Shown here: positions 10,151 to 19,506 of the stretch, piece by piece
How the letters are laid out: the number at the start of each line of letters is the position of its first letter
Numbering within the stretch: the stretch's first letter is position 1
DNA from: DATKPC01 sp035524275
GTDB taxonomy: Bacteria; Pseudomonadota; Gammaproteobacteria; Burkholderiales; Burkholderiaceae_F
Assembly (NCBI GenBank): GCA_035524275.1
Contig: DATKPC010000089.1
Span: 7,470-71,469, forward strand
Length of the DNA: 64,000 nucleotides
Reading direction: 5' to 3'
The notes under the pieces: model-generated
The model's database searches: none
Seen by the model: only the letters and a program-made list of their open reading frames with translations
Told to the model about the DNA's origin: nothing
Made by a program: the position numbers and the translations under genes

Positions 10151-11589
10151 ACCGGCTCGTCGTCGGTCCTTTCAATCGGGTCGAAGGCGACCTCGAAGTC
10201 CAGCTGACGATCGCGGACGGGCGGGTCGCCGAGGCGCGCGTGAATGCGCCGATGTACCGCGGTTTCGAGAACATCCTCGTCGGTCGCGACCCGCACGATG
10301 CCTTGGTCGTCGTCCCGCGAATCTGCGGCATCTGCTCGGTCTCGCAGTCGATGGCCGCGGCACGGGCGATCCAGGCGCTGGGAATGCCGCCTCCGCCGGC
10401 CGCGGGACGCGACCTGCTCAACCTGATGCTGGCCGTCGAAAACGTCGCCGACCACCTGACGCACTTCTACCTGTTCTTCATGCCCGACTTTGCGCGCGAC
10501 ACCTACCGCGACCGGCCGTGGTTCGCCGAGGCGGCGCGCCGGTTCGCGGCCGCGTCGGGCGCGCACGCGCGCGCCGCCGTCGCCGCGCGGGCGCGCTGGT
10601 TCACGATTCTCGGCACGCTCGGCGGGAAATGGCCGCACACGCAGTCGCTGCTGCCGGGCGGAAGCGCCCGTGCCGTGGACACCTCCGAGGTGGTACGGAT
10701 CGGGTCGCGCGTACGCGAGCTGCGCGGCTTCCTGGAGCGCACGCTGTTCCAGGCTCCGCTGGAACGCATCGCCGCGCTGTCCGACGCGGACACGCTGGCC
10801 GCGGAGTTCGACGCGGTCGCGGGCGACTTCGGTCTCTTTCTCCGGATCGCTCGCGATGCCCGCCTCGATGCCCTCGGGCGCGGCCCGGGGCGTTACCTCA
10901 GCTACGGCGCCTACCCTCAGGACGGCGGCGCGCATGAGTTCGGCGCCGGCGTCGCATCCGGCGGCATCCGCGAGGATGTCGACCTGTCGGCAATCACCGA
11001 AGACGTCTCGAGCAGCCGATACGCGCCGGGTCCGCCGCGGCACCCGGCCGAAGGCGTGACGATTCCGCGCGCCGATCGCGCGGACGCCTATACGTGGAAC
11101 AAGGCGCCGCGCTATCGCGGCAACGTCCTGGAAACCGGCGCGCTGGCGAGGCAGGTGGTCGGCGGACAGCCGCTGATCGTCGCGGAGGAGCGTCGGGCGG
11201 GCGGTTGCGTCTACACGCGCGTCCTGGCGCGTCTCGTCGAGACGGCGCGCATCGTTCTCGCGATCGAGCGTTGGGTCGCCCGCCTGCGCCCCGGCGAGCC
11301 GTGCCATGTTCCCGGCAAGCTGCCGGACCATGGCGACGGTGTCGGAACGACGGAGGCCGCGCGCGGCAGCCTGGCGCACTGGCTCTCGGTTCGCGACGGC
11401 AAGATCAGCAGTTACCAGATCGTCGCGCCGACAAGCTGGAATTTCGCGCCACGCGACGCCGGTGGGCGACCCGGAGCGCTCGAAGCGGCCTTGGTCGGTG
11501 CGCCGGTCGGCCCCGACGAGAAGACGCCGGTCGCCGTGCAGCACATCGTGCGTTCCTTCGACCCGTGCATGGTTTGCACGGTGCATTGA
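10147..11589 (+). CDS. hoxC: HoxC/HupV, large subunit of regulatory [NiFe]-hydrogenase
   Basis: Ni-Fe active-site subunit (480 aa) of the H2 sensor. L1 motif RICGICSVSQS (Cys60, Cys63) and C-terminal DPCMVCTVH (Cys474, Cys477) coordinate Ni-Fe. The protein ends exactly at the His of DPCxxCTVH with no extension, so no maturation endopeptidase is needed, which is typical of group 2b sensors. No in-frame ATG precedes the conserved NRLVVGPFNRVEGDLEV, so a GTG start at 10147 is chosen, which gives the family-usual N-terminus. A TTG at 10132 is the alternative. It should form the HoxBC complex that signals H2 to HoxJ. Confidence 0.94.
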   Translation: MNRLVVGPFNRVEGDLEVQLTIADGRVAEARVNAPMYRGFENILVGRDPHDALVVVPRICGICSVSQSMAAARAIQALGMPPPPAAGRDLLNLMLAVENVADHLTHFYLFFMPDFARDTYRDRPWFAEAARRFAAASGAHARAAVAARARWFTILGTLGGKWPHTQSLLPGGSARAVDTSEVVRIGSRVRELRGFLERTLFQAPLERIAALSDADTLAAEFDAVAGDFGLFLRIARDARLDALGRGPGRYLSYGAYPQDGGAHEFGAGVASGGIREDVDLSAITEDVSSSRYAPGPPRHPAEGVTIPRADRADAYTWNKAPRYRGNVLETGALARQVVGGQPLIVAEERRAGGCVYTRVLARLVETARIVLAIERWVARLRPGEPCHVPGKLPDHGDGVGTTEAARGSLAHWLSVRDGKISSYQIVAPTSWNFAPRDAGGRPGALEAALVGAPVGPDEKTPVAVQHIVRSFDPCMVCTVH

Positions 11590-11626
11590 TGCGCAGGCCT
11601 ACGCCACCCCGCACTTCAACAGCCTG

Positions 11627-13087
11627 TCAACCTGCTGCCTGCGCCAGAGCGGGCAATTCGACGACGAACTCCGCACCCGCGCCGGTGTCTTGCGCGCGTA
11701 GCGTCCCGCCGTGCTGTTCGACGATGCCGTAGCTGATGGACAGCCCGAGGCCGGTCCCCTGCCCCACGGGCTTCGTCGTGAAAAAGGGATCGAAGATCCG
11801 CGGCAGCACCGTCGGCGGGATCCCCGGCCCATTGTCGCGGAAGCTGACGCGAATCCGGTCGCCGACTCGCTCGGCGCGGATCGCGAGCCGCGGTTTCGCG
11901 GGCGCCGCGCCGGCTTCGTCGTCGCCTGCCACCGCGTCGTAGGCGTTCTGGATCAGGTTCATGAACACCTGCAGCAGCTGGCCCGCCGATCCGAGCACCA
12001 GCAGGGCCGGCGCCGCGTCCCAATCGACCGCCATCTCACGCCGCGCGCCCTTGCGGACCCAATGGACTGCCCGCTCGATGACCGCGGCCAGGTCGACGGG
12101 TTTCGCCTCCGCGCGATCGACAGCGGAAAAGCGCTTCAGGCCATTGACGATTTCCGCGGTGCGCTGGGCGCCCTCCAGCGTACCCTCGATCAGCGGCGGG
12201 AAGTCGTCCAGGATGCGGTCGATCTTCAGTCGTTCGCGAAGTTCCTGCAGCGGCGCCGGCCCCAGCCCGTCGTGCATCCCGTGGATGTATTCCGAAAGGC
12301 GCCGGCAATAGCGCTCGAGCGCGTGCACGTTGCCCAGCACGAAGCTGATCGGATTGTTGAGTTCATGGGCGACGCCGGCCACGAGACGCCCGAGCGACGC
12401 CATCTTCTCCGAATGCAGGAGCTGCTGCTGCGTGCGCTTCAACGCGGCATGCGCCTCCTGCAGCTGTTCGTACGCGCGGCGAAGCTCGCCGACCGGGCGG
12501 CCGACAAGCACGAAGCCGGCACGATGTCCGCTGCCGTCGAATCGCGGCGTGCACTGGACCTCGACGGGCACCGCCTGCCCGTCACGCGACCGCAGGTGCA
12601 GTTCGATCGTGTCGCCGAGGCGCTCCCGCGACGAGGCCACTCGCGCCGTCATCATCCGCGCCAGCTCCACGTCGCGCGGATCGGCCAGCAGTTCGTAGAC
12701 CGAGGTGCCGATGAGGTTCGCGTCGCTTTCACCGACGAGCTCGCACAATGCGCCGTTGATCTCCTCGATCCGCGCGTCGTCGGAGCAGGCAATGACGAGG
12801 TCCGACATCGCGCCGAGCACGCTGAAGATGAACTGGTGCGAGCGCTCCAGCTCGGTGTTCTTCTCCTCCAGCGCGACTTCGTCGGCAATCAGCTTCGTGT
12901 AGACCTCGTCCATCTTGTGGATGACGTCGAGCCACGTCGCCTCGTCGATCCCTTCGGGTCCAGCCGGTGGCGGCTGCGGCAACGCGGACATCGGCGCCGG
13001 CATTGCGCTGCCAGCCGACGGTGCGATGCCACCGTGCGCTCCAATGCGGCGCTTCGTTCGGCGGGGGGGCGTCGTCGACGGGGCCAT
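11627..13087 (-). CDS. hoxJ: HoxJ/HupT-type PAS sensor histidine kinase
   Basis: Soluble kinase (486 aa as drawn) expected to be controlled by HoxBC and to phosphorylate or dephosphorylate HoxA. Order: Pro-rich N-terminus (1-45), coiled segment, PAS domain (about 85-195), H-box SLGRLVAGVAHELNNP with His241, and ATPase domain with N-box (about 377-385), G1 DNGPGIPP (418-425), F-box DPFFTT and G2 GQGTGLGLS (442-450). No membrane segment is seen. All catalytic glycines are intact, unlike the inactive HoxJ described for R. eutropha H16. It is encoded opposite to hoxA-B-C and convergent with hoxC (37 nt between stops), so it must have its own promoter. The start is uncertain: the ATG at 13087 lacks a clear Shine-Dalgarno and Met29 or Met33 are possible. 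Confidence 0.9.
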   Translation of the reverse strand: MAPSTTPPRRTKRRIGAHGGIAPSAGSAMPAPMSALPQPPPAGPEGIDEATWLDVIHKMDEVYTKLIADEVALEEKNTELERSHQFIFSVLGAMSDLVIACSDDARIEEINGALCELVGESDANLIGTSVYELLADPRDVELARMMTARVASSRERLGDTIELHLRSRDGQAVPVEVQCTPRFDGSGHRAGFVLVGRPVGELRRAYEQLQEAHAALKRTQQQLLHSEKMASLGRLVAGVAHELNNPISFVLGNVHALERYCRRLSEYIHGMHDGLGPAPLQELRERLKIDRILDDFPPLIEGTLEGAQRTAEIVNGLKRFSAVDRAEAKPVDLAAVIERAVHWVRKGARREMAVDWDAAPALLVLGSAGQLLQVFMNLIQNAYDAVAGDDEAGAAPAKPRLAIRAERVGDRIRVSFRDNGPGIPPTVLPRIFDPFFTTKPVGQGTGLGLSISYGIVEQHGGTLRAQDTGAGAEFVVELPALAQAAG

Positions 13088-13349
13088 GGAAGGGGAAGGC
13101 TGCGTTCGCTCGGCGGCCGCATGACTCCCGATCGTTCGTCAGCAGTTCGCGCGAGCACGTGCCCCTAGGATAACGTAACCGGGGGGACGCTCGCCGCTAT
13201 CTGAAGAACCCGCCCGGTGCCCACCGCCGCGATCGACTTGCTTCGATCGGCGCAGGCCGGCGAACAGACGACATGCACAAGTCGCAAGTCGATGTCGCAA
13301 AGCCGTCTGGTACCGATCGACCACACGTCGAACTCTGAACATCGGGTCG
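13088..13349. other. Non-coding gap upstream of hoxJ, with inverted repeat
   Basis: 262 nt between the hoxJ start and the stop of the thioesterase gene. It should hold the hoxJ promoter; no convincing -35/-10 pair is seen. A perfect 7-bp inverted repeat CGATCGA/TCGATCG with a 6-nt spacer lies at 13230-13249 and could be a protein site or hairpin. No other structure was recognised. Confidence 0.4.
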
Positions 13350-13895
13350 CTATCCGGCCCGCGCCGGGAATACGACACAGGTCGTGGTGGCGTGAGCAAA
13401 CAGCTTGCCATCCGGGGCGACGATGCGCGCTTCGGCCGTCGCCATCTGGCGGCCGCTGTGCACGGCCTTGCCGATGGCACGCAGCGGACCGGTGTCGGTG
13501 GTGGCGGCCCGAACCATGTGCACGCTGAGGTGCGCCGTGGTGTAGCCGACGCCGACGCCCAACGTCGTCTGCACCGCGCAGCCCAGCGCAAAGTCGAGCA
13601 AAGTGGCAAACCAGCCGCCATGCACCACGCCCATCGGATTGTAGTGCTTGAGTTGAGGCGTGCCCTGGAATACGGCATGGCCAGGACCGATTTCGATCAA
13701 GGCCACATCCATCGTCTGCGCCATGTGTGGATAGGGCAGTTCACCACTGAGCAGGCTCTGCATGATCTGCAGACCCGTCTTGCCGGCCAGGGCACTGCCG
13801 GGTGGCACGCCGGGCGCGCCACCGCCCGCGTGCAGCGCGGTCTCAACGCGTTCTCTTTGTCGAATCCAGGCCTCTGCCGTATCCAGCTTGTTCAT
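13350..13895 (-). CDS. PaaI-family hotdog thioesterase
   Basis: 181-aa protein with the PaaI/YbgC-like hotdog fold, probably hydrolysing an acyl-CoA thioester. The central helix motif NPMGVVHGGWFATLLDFALG (about 87-106) carries the usual HGG followed by a conserved acidic residue (Asp102). The N-terminal 65 residues form the extension common in this subfamily. Substrate cannot be told from sequence. It is divergent from a truncated TetR gene with which it shares a 65-nt AT-rich intergenic region, so it may once have been controlled by that repressor. Confidence 0.85.
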   Translation of the reverse strand: MNKLDTAEAWIRQRERVETALHAGGGAPGVPPGSALAGKTGLQIMQSLLSGELPYPHMAQTMDVALIEIGPGHAVFQGTPQLKHYNPMGVVHGGWFATLLDFALGCAVQTTLGVGVGYTTAHLSVHMVRAATTDTGPLRAIGKAVHSGRQMATAEARIVAPDGKLFAHATTTCVVFPARAG

Positions 13896-13913
13896 GGCTC
13901 ACCTCGACGTCTC

Positions 13914-13953
13914 GGAAATAATAATTATGATGCTCGTCATGTTACCTGCGAGG
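13914..13953. promoter_or_regulatory. AT-rich divergent control region, candidate TetR operator
   Basis: Between the thioesterase and TetR-like starts is a strikingly AT-rich island for this window. It includes the palindrome ATAATTAT (13921-13928 region) and ATGA-N6-TCAT just downstream. A GCGAGG ribosome-binding purine tract lies 7-12 nt before the ATG at 13961. TetR repressors usually bind palindromes in such divergent gaps. No binding evidence is available. Confidence 0.4.
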
Positions 13954-13960
13954 ATGCGCC

Positions 13961-14533
13961 ATGCACGCCCCATCGAGCCGCAAGGACATCAGCCACGAAC
14001 GCATCGTGGCGGTCGCCGCCCGCGCGATCCGCGGAGGTGGCTTCCAGGGCGTGGGCGTAGCCGACATCATGAAAGAGTCCGGTCCGACCCACGGCGGCTT
14101 CCAGGCCCGCTTCCGCAATCGCGATGCGCTGCTGGCGGAGGCCCTCGAACGCGCCGGCCAAGACACGGCAGCCCGAGAACAGTTCTCACGGGTGTTTTCC
14201 ATGGAAATTCGCCACCGCACGATCACGGTGAATGGGGTCTCCCCAGGACCGACCGACACACCGGTGTTTCGTACTCGACCCGCAGAATTCTTCGAAGGAC
14301 AGCAGAAGATGACTACGATGGGACGCATCGGACGAATCGAGGAGACCGTCAACGTGGTGGCTTTTCTTGCCGGGCCCGGGGCCAGCTGGGTTACCGGGCA
14401 GAACATCCGCGTCAACGGCGGGCGGGGCCGAGCATGGAACCGAAGATCGGTATCGTTCTCGGCGCCACCCGCGGCAAACGAACCGGATCACTTCCCGAGG
14501 GGGTGCTTATCAACGCCGCGAATCCCGGCGTGA
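13961..14533 (+). pseudogene. TetR N-terminus fused in frame to SDR C-terminus (chimeric remnant)
   Basis: Open frame of 190 aa that joins two unrelated families. Residues about 10-70 are a TetR HTH (ISHERIVAVAARAIRGGGFQ, ADIMKES, then THGGFQARFRNRDALLAEAL, where the usual Tyr of HGGFY is Gln). The ligand-binding domain is absent. Residues about 82-154 are the end of a short-chain dehydrogenase (TITVNGVSPGPTDTPVF, GRIGRIEETVNVVAFLAG, WVTGQNIRVNGG), lacking the Rossmann start and the YxxxK catalytic pair. After VNGG, where SDRs stop, the frame runs on into unrelated residues. A deletion joining tetR to a neighbouring SDR gene near nt 14185-14205 explains this best. It could still make a DNA-binding protein, but neither parent function is complete. 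Confidence 0.75.
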
Positions 14534-14715
14534 CATTGACGGATGGGACCCGGGATTTCATGGGCACGGTCTTCAAGGCCGACGAAGCGCAGACACCTGC
14601 CGAGGCGCCGGCGCCGATTCTGTCGCGGGCGACAATGCCTCCGGGTACGGTCGCTCCGTACGGAGAGCTCGTCGAGCGGATGCAGGTGATTCCGTTTGCA
14701 GACACGCCCCTATGA
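14434..14715 (+). pseudogene. Internally deleted short-chain dehydrogenase remnant
   Basis: 93-aa open frame beginning MEPKIGIVLGATRG, which looks like the first strand and glycine loop of an SDR. It jumps within 10 residues to GVLINAANPGVTLTD, which in SDRs lies well over 100 residues downstream. The end (MPPGTVAPYGELVERMQVIPF) also resembles an SDR C-terminus. The catalytic Ser-Tyr-Lys region is missing. It overlaps the previous chimera in another frame. Read as a second decayed SDR in the same patch. Confidence 0.6.
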
Positions 14716-14773
14716 ATCAGGGCGCCATGTGCAGCCTCGATGATCCAACGCCGCTGTTTCGATTCATCTCAGG

Positions 14774-14800
14774 CGGGCAATCAGTTGCCACTTTTGCCCG
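14774..14800 (-). terminator. Hairpin downstream of guaA
   Basis: Perfect 7-bp inverted repeat CGGGCAA/TTGCCCG with a 13-nt loop, 8 nt after the guaA stop on the minus strand. No U-run follows, so it may be a 3'-end stabiliser or a weak intrinsic terminator for guaBA. Confidence 0.35.
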
Positions 14801-14808
14801 AAATTCGG

Positions 14809-16374
<1,566 letters not shown>

Positions 16375-16426
16375 GCGGTCTTCTTGCGGTGGGCCGTCCG
16401 GTAGCGCACGGTCCGGGTTGCGCGCC

Positions 16427-17887
16427 CTACTCGACGCGATAGTTCGGGGCTTCCTTCGTGATCGTCACGTCGTGCACGTGCGATTCGCGCATGCCGGCGT
16501 TCGTGATCTCGACGAACTCGGCCCGCGTGCGCATGGCCTCGACCGACGTGCACCCGCAGTAGCCGAGGCTGGCGCGCAGGCCGCCGGCGAGCTGGTAGAC
16601 GATCGACAGCACGCTGCCCTTGAAAGGAACCATCCCCTCGATGCCTTCCGGAACGAGCTTCTCGACGTTGGCGTCCGAGTCCTGGAAGTAGCGGTCCGCG
16701 GCACCGCGCTGCATCGCGCCGAGGCTTCCCATCCCGCGGTAGGTCTTGTAGGAGCGGCCCTGGTAGAGGATCACCTCGCCCGGCGCCTCCTCGGTCCCGG
16801 CAAACATGCTGCCCATCATCACGCTGTGCGCGCCCGCCGCAAGTGCCTTCGCGATGTCGCCGGAATAGCGGATGCCGCCATCGGCGATCAGCGGCACGTT
16901 CGTCCCCTCGAGGGCACGAGCGACGTTGGCGATCGCGGTGACCTGCGGCACGCCGACGCCGGCGACGATCCGCGTCGTGCAGATCGAGCCGGGACCGATG
17001 CCGACCTTCACGGCGTCAGCGCCGCGTTCGACGAGCGCGCGCGCGGCATCGGCCGTCGCGATATTGCCGGCAATGACGTCGACCTGCGGGAAGTTGCGCT
17101 TGACCCAGGCTACGCGGTCGAGGACGCCGCGGGAATGGCCATGCGCGGTGTCGACGACGATCGCGTCGACGCCGGCCTTCACGAGCAGTTCGGCGCGCTC
17201 CTCCTCGGCCTCCCCGACCCCCATCGCGGCGCCGACGCGCAGCTTGCCGTGTTCGTCCTTCGCGGCGCTGGGGTGCTCCGTCGATTTCGTGATGTCCTTG
17301 ACGGTGATGAGGCCGCGCAACTCGAAGTCGCTGTCGACGACGAGAACGCGCTCGAGGCGGTGGCGATGCAGCAGCGCCTTGGCCTCGTCCAGCGTCGCGC
17401 CCTCGTGCACCGTGACGAGACGCTCCCTCGGCGTCATGATCTCCCGCACCGGGGCGTCGAGGCGGGTCTCGAAGCGCAGGTCGCGGTTCGTGACGATGCC
17501 GACGACGCGTCGCCCCTCGATGACCGGCAGGCCGGATATCCGATGCACGCGCGTCAGTTCGATGACGTCGCGGATGATCATGTCGGGCGGGATGGTGATC
17601 GGCTCGCGGACGATGCCGGCCTCGTGGCGCTTGACCTTCAGGACTTCGGCCGCCTGCTGCTGCGGCGGCATGTTCTTGTGGATGATTCCGATACCGCCCT
17701 CCTGCGCCAGCGCGATCGCGAGGCGCGATTCGGTGACCGTGTCCATCGCCGCAGCGACGAGCGGCAGGTTGAGGGCGATGCGCCGGGAAAGGCGGGTGCT
17801 CAGGGAGGCTTCGCGCGGGAGAACGTCGGAATACGCGGGAAGCAGGAGTACGTCGTCGAAGGTCAACGCCCTCTCGGTCAACCGCAT
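16427..17887 (-). CDS. guaB: IMP dehydrogenase
   Basis: Oxidises IMP to XMP with NAD+, the committed step of guanine nucleotide synthesis. 486 aa. The TIM-barrel start is TFDDVLLLPAYS. Two CBS domains (about 90-205) are inserted in the barrel. The catalytic loop GIGPGSICTTR has Cys303, followed by the NAD/IMP region and flap. First gene of guaBA; a TATAAT hexamer lies 29 nt upstream. Confidence 0.98.
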   Translation of the reverse strand: MRLTERALTFDDVLLLPAYSDVLPREASLSTRLSRRIALNLPLVAAAMDTVTESRLAIALAQEGGIGIIHKNMPPQQQAAEVLKVKRHEAGIVREPITIPPDMIIRDVIELTRVHRISGLPVIEGRRVVGIVTNRDLRFETRLDAPVREIMTPRERLVTVHEGATLDEAKALLHRHRLERVLVVDSDFELRGLITVKDITKSTEHPSAAKDEHGKLRVGAAMGVGEAEEERAELLVKAGVDAIVVDTAHGHSRGVLDRVAWVKRNFPQVDVIAGNIATADAARALVERGADAVKVGIGPGSICTTRIVAGVGVPQVTAIANVARALEGTNVPLIADGGIRYSGDIAKALAAGAHSVMMGSMFAGTEEAPGEVILYQGRSYKTYRGMGSLGAMQRGAADRYFQDSDANVEKLVPEGIEGMVPFKGSVLSIVYQLAGGLRASLGYCGCTSVEAMRTRAEFVEITNAGMRESHVHDVTITKEAPNYRVE

Positions 17888-17916
17888 GGCAGCAGGTCCT
17901 GTTGACTCAAAGCGGG

Positions 17917-17922
17917 ATTATA
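17917..17922 (-). promoter_or_regulatory. Candidate -10 element for guaBA
   Basis: Perfect TATAAT on the minus strand 29 nt before the guaB ATG, in otherwise GC-rich sequence. No TTGACA-like -35 is seen at 16-18 nt, so activity would rest on the -10 alone. Confidence 0.45.
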
Positions 17923-18051
17923 AGCATCGAGGGCGCGGCCACCGCCCGCGGACCGCCCGTCCCGGCGCGTCGCCGCGACGCGGCCGATCCGCCCCGCCGG
18001 CGATATCCGGGATAGAATCACCACAATTGGGGTATGTGCGGAGCGCGCACG

Positions 18052-18693
18052 ATGAAACTTGCGATTCGCCGAATGGACTCACGTCCGTTGGCCCGTTGGA
18101 CGGCCCTTCGCATCGCTCGCGTCGGCCTCGCGCTGGTCCTTGCCGCGGGAGCCATCGGATCGGCATCCGCGCAATGGGCGTGGAAGGACGACAACGGGCG
18201 GATGGTGTATTCCGACAGCCCGCCGCCGTCCGGCATCCGGGCGGGCCAGATCGTCCGGCAGCCGTCGGTCGCCGCCCCGGCGCCGACGACCGCTCCCGCG
18301 GGCACGCCGCCCGCCGCGAATCCCGCGACCTCGAGCGTCAACCCAGAGCCCGGCGGACCCGGGAGCCCCGCGGCGGCGGCGCGCGGCGGCGCGACCGATA
18401 TCCGCGAACCGACGACGCGGCCGGCGCCGAAGAGCCTCGCCGACCAGGAGCAGGAGTTCCGCAAGCGCCAGCAGGCGCGCGCCGAGGCGGAGAAGAAGGC
18501 GGCCGAAGAGGAGTCGAAGTCGGCGCAGATGGCCAAGGACTGCGAACGCGCCCAAGGCTACATCCGGTCGCTGGAAAGCGGCATCCGGATCAACCGGACC
18601 GACGCCGGAGGCAACCCGCACTTCCTCGACGAGAACGAACGCGCCGCCGAGCTCGAGCGGGCCCGCTCCAACGCTTCGAGCGTCTGCCACTGA
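18052..18693 (+). CDS. Secreted DUF4124-domain protein
   Basis: 213-aa protein of unknown function common in beta- and gammaproteobacteria. A signal peptide is evident (Arg-rich start, hydrophobic VGLALVLAAGAIG, cleavage near SASA|QW). The DUF4124 core QWAWKDDNGRMVYSDSPPP follows directly. Then come a Pro/Ala-rich linker and a charged, probably coiled, region (about 125-175). The ATG at 18052 is preferred over 18034 because GGAG lies 9 nt upstream; an inner ATG at 18073 is also possible. Convergent with rnfH (13 nt between stops). Confidence 0.82.
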   Translation: MKLAIRRMDSRPLARWTALRIARVGLALVLAAGAIGSASAQWAWKDDNGRMVYSDSPPPSGIRAGQIVRQPSVAAPAPTTAPAGTPPAANPATSSVNPEPGGPGSPAAAARGGATDIREPTTRPAPKSLADQEQEFRKRQQARAEAEKKAAEEESKSAQMAKDCERAQGYIRSLESGIRINRTDAGGNPHFLDENERAAELERARSNASSVCH

Positions 18694-18706
18694 GCGACAC
18701 GACGCT

Positions 18707-19009
18707 TCAGCCGGTCGCGCGCCGTCCCTTGAGCGTGGCGCGGATGCGCCTCGCCTCCTTCGGATCCACCCGCAGCGGCCGATAGATCTCGACCCGGTCG
18801 CCGTCGGCCAGCGGCGTGTCGAGGCGTCGTGCGTGGTTGAAGACGCCGGCGTCGATCACCGTCTGCGGATCGACGGGCAGCCAGCCGGCGGCGACGATCG
18901 CGTCGGCCACGGTGCTGCCCGCCGCCAGCGTCACGTGCCGCTGCTCCAGGACTTGCTCGCCGGCATGGCGGACGACGAGGACTCGCACCGCGCCGTTCTC
19001 GTCAGCCAT
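18707..19009 (-). CDS. rnfH: RnfH family ubiquitin-like protein
   Basis: 100-aa beta-grasp protein of the UPF0125/RnfH family (VTLAAGSTVADAI, then GVFNHARRLDTPLADGDRVE). Exact role unknown; the family is named from Rnf clusters but is nearly always paired with ratA. The start overlaps the ratA stop by 8 nt, giving a ratA-rnfH operon. Confidence 0.9.
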   Translation of the reverse strand: MADENGAVRVLVVRHAGEQVLEQRHVTLAAGSTVADAIVAAGWLPVDPQTVIDAGVFNHARRLDTPLADGDRVEIYRPLRVDPKEARRIRATLKGRRATG

Positions 19010-19433
19010 GGCGCGCCTCGGCTTCGCGGACGAACGCGTCGACCAGCGAGCCCGCAAGCGCATCGAAGACCGGCGCGATCGCGCGACCCAACGGGCCCGC
19101 GATGAACTGGTACTGCAGCAGCAGATGCACGCGGCAGCCTGCGTCGCCGAGGGGCGCGAGCGTCCAGGTCCCGGCGAGATGCTTGAACGGCCCATCGACG
19201 AGTTCCAGCGTCAGCGACGCCGGACGGTCGAGCCGGTTGCGCGTCGAGAACTTGCTGCGCACGCCGCGGTAGGCGATCTCGATCGTCGCCTCCGTCGTGC
19301 CCGGGCCGGTCTCGAACTGCCGCGCGGCCGCGCACCACGGCAGGAAGCGCGGGTAATGCTCGACCGTGGCGATGAGGTCGAACATCTGCGTCGCCGCGTA
19401 CGGGACGATGACGGAGCGCTCGATGCGATGCAT
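19002..19433 (-). CDS. ratA: RatA/COQ10 START-domain protein
   Basis: 143-aa START-like lipid-binding protein (MHRIERSVIVPYAATQMFDL; VEHYPRFLPWC). In E. coli the homologue RatA has been reported to block 70S association; the wider COQ10 family binds ubiquinone precursors. The Met at 19433 gives the family-usual N-terminus; the upstream in-frame extension overlaps smpB and is ignored. Divergent from smpB, 73 nt apart, a widely conserved arrangement. Confidence 0.92.
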   Translation of the reverse strand: MHRIERSVIVPYAATQMFDLIATVEHYPRFLPWCAAARQFETGPGTTEATIEIAYRGVRSKFSTRNRLDRPASLTLELVDGPFKHLAGTWTLAPLGDAGCRVHLLLQYQFIAGPLGRAIAPVFDALAGSLVDAFVREAEARHG

Positions 19434-19455
19434 GGTGCAGACGCTAAACTGGTCG

Positions 19456-19461
19456 ATTGTA
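19456..19461 (-). promoter_or_regulatory. Candidate -10 element for ratA-rnfH
   Basis: TACAAT on the minus strand 22 nt upstream of the ratA start, in the short divergent gap with smpB. No good -35 is visible. Confidence 0.35.
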
Positions 19462-19506
19462 CGGATGTTCGTCCGCGCCGGCCGCGGACCGTGACGGCGC
19501 GAACGA

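Noticed and set aside
14774..14800. Strong intrinsic terminator after guaA
   Set aside because: The stem is perfect but the loop is long and no U-run follows; kept only as a low-confidence hairpin.
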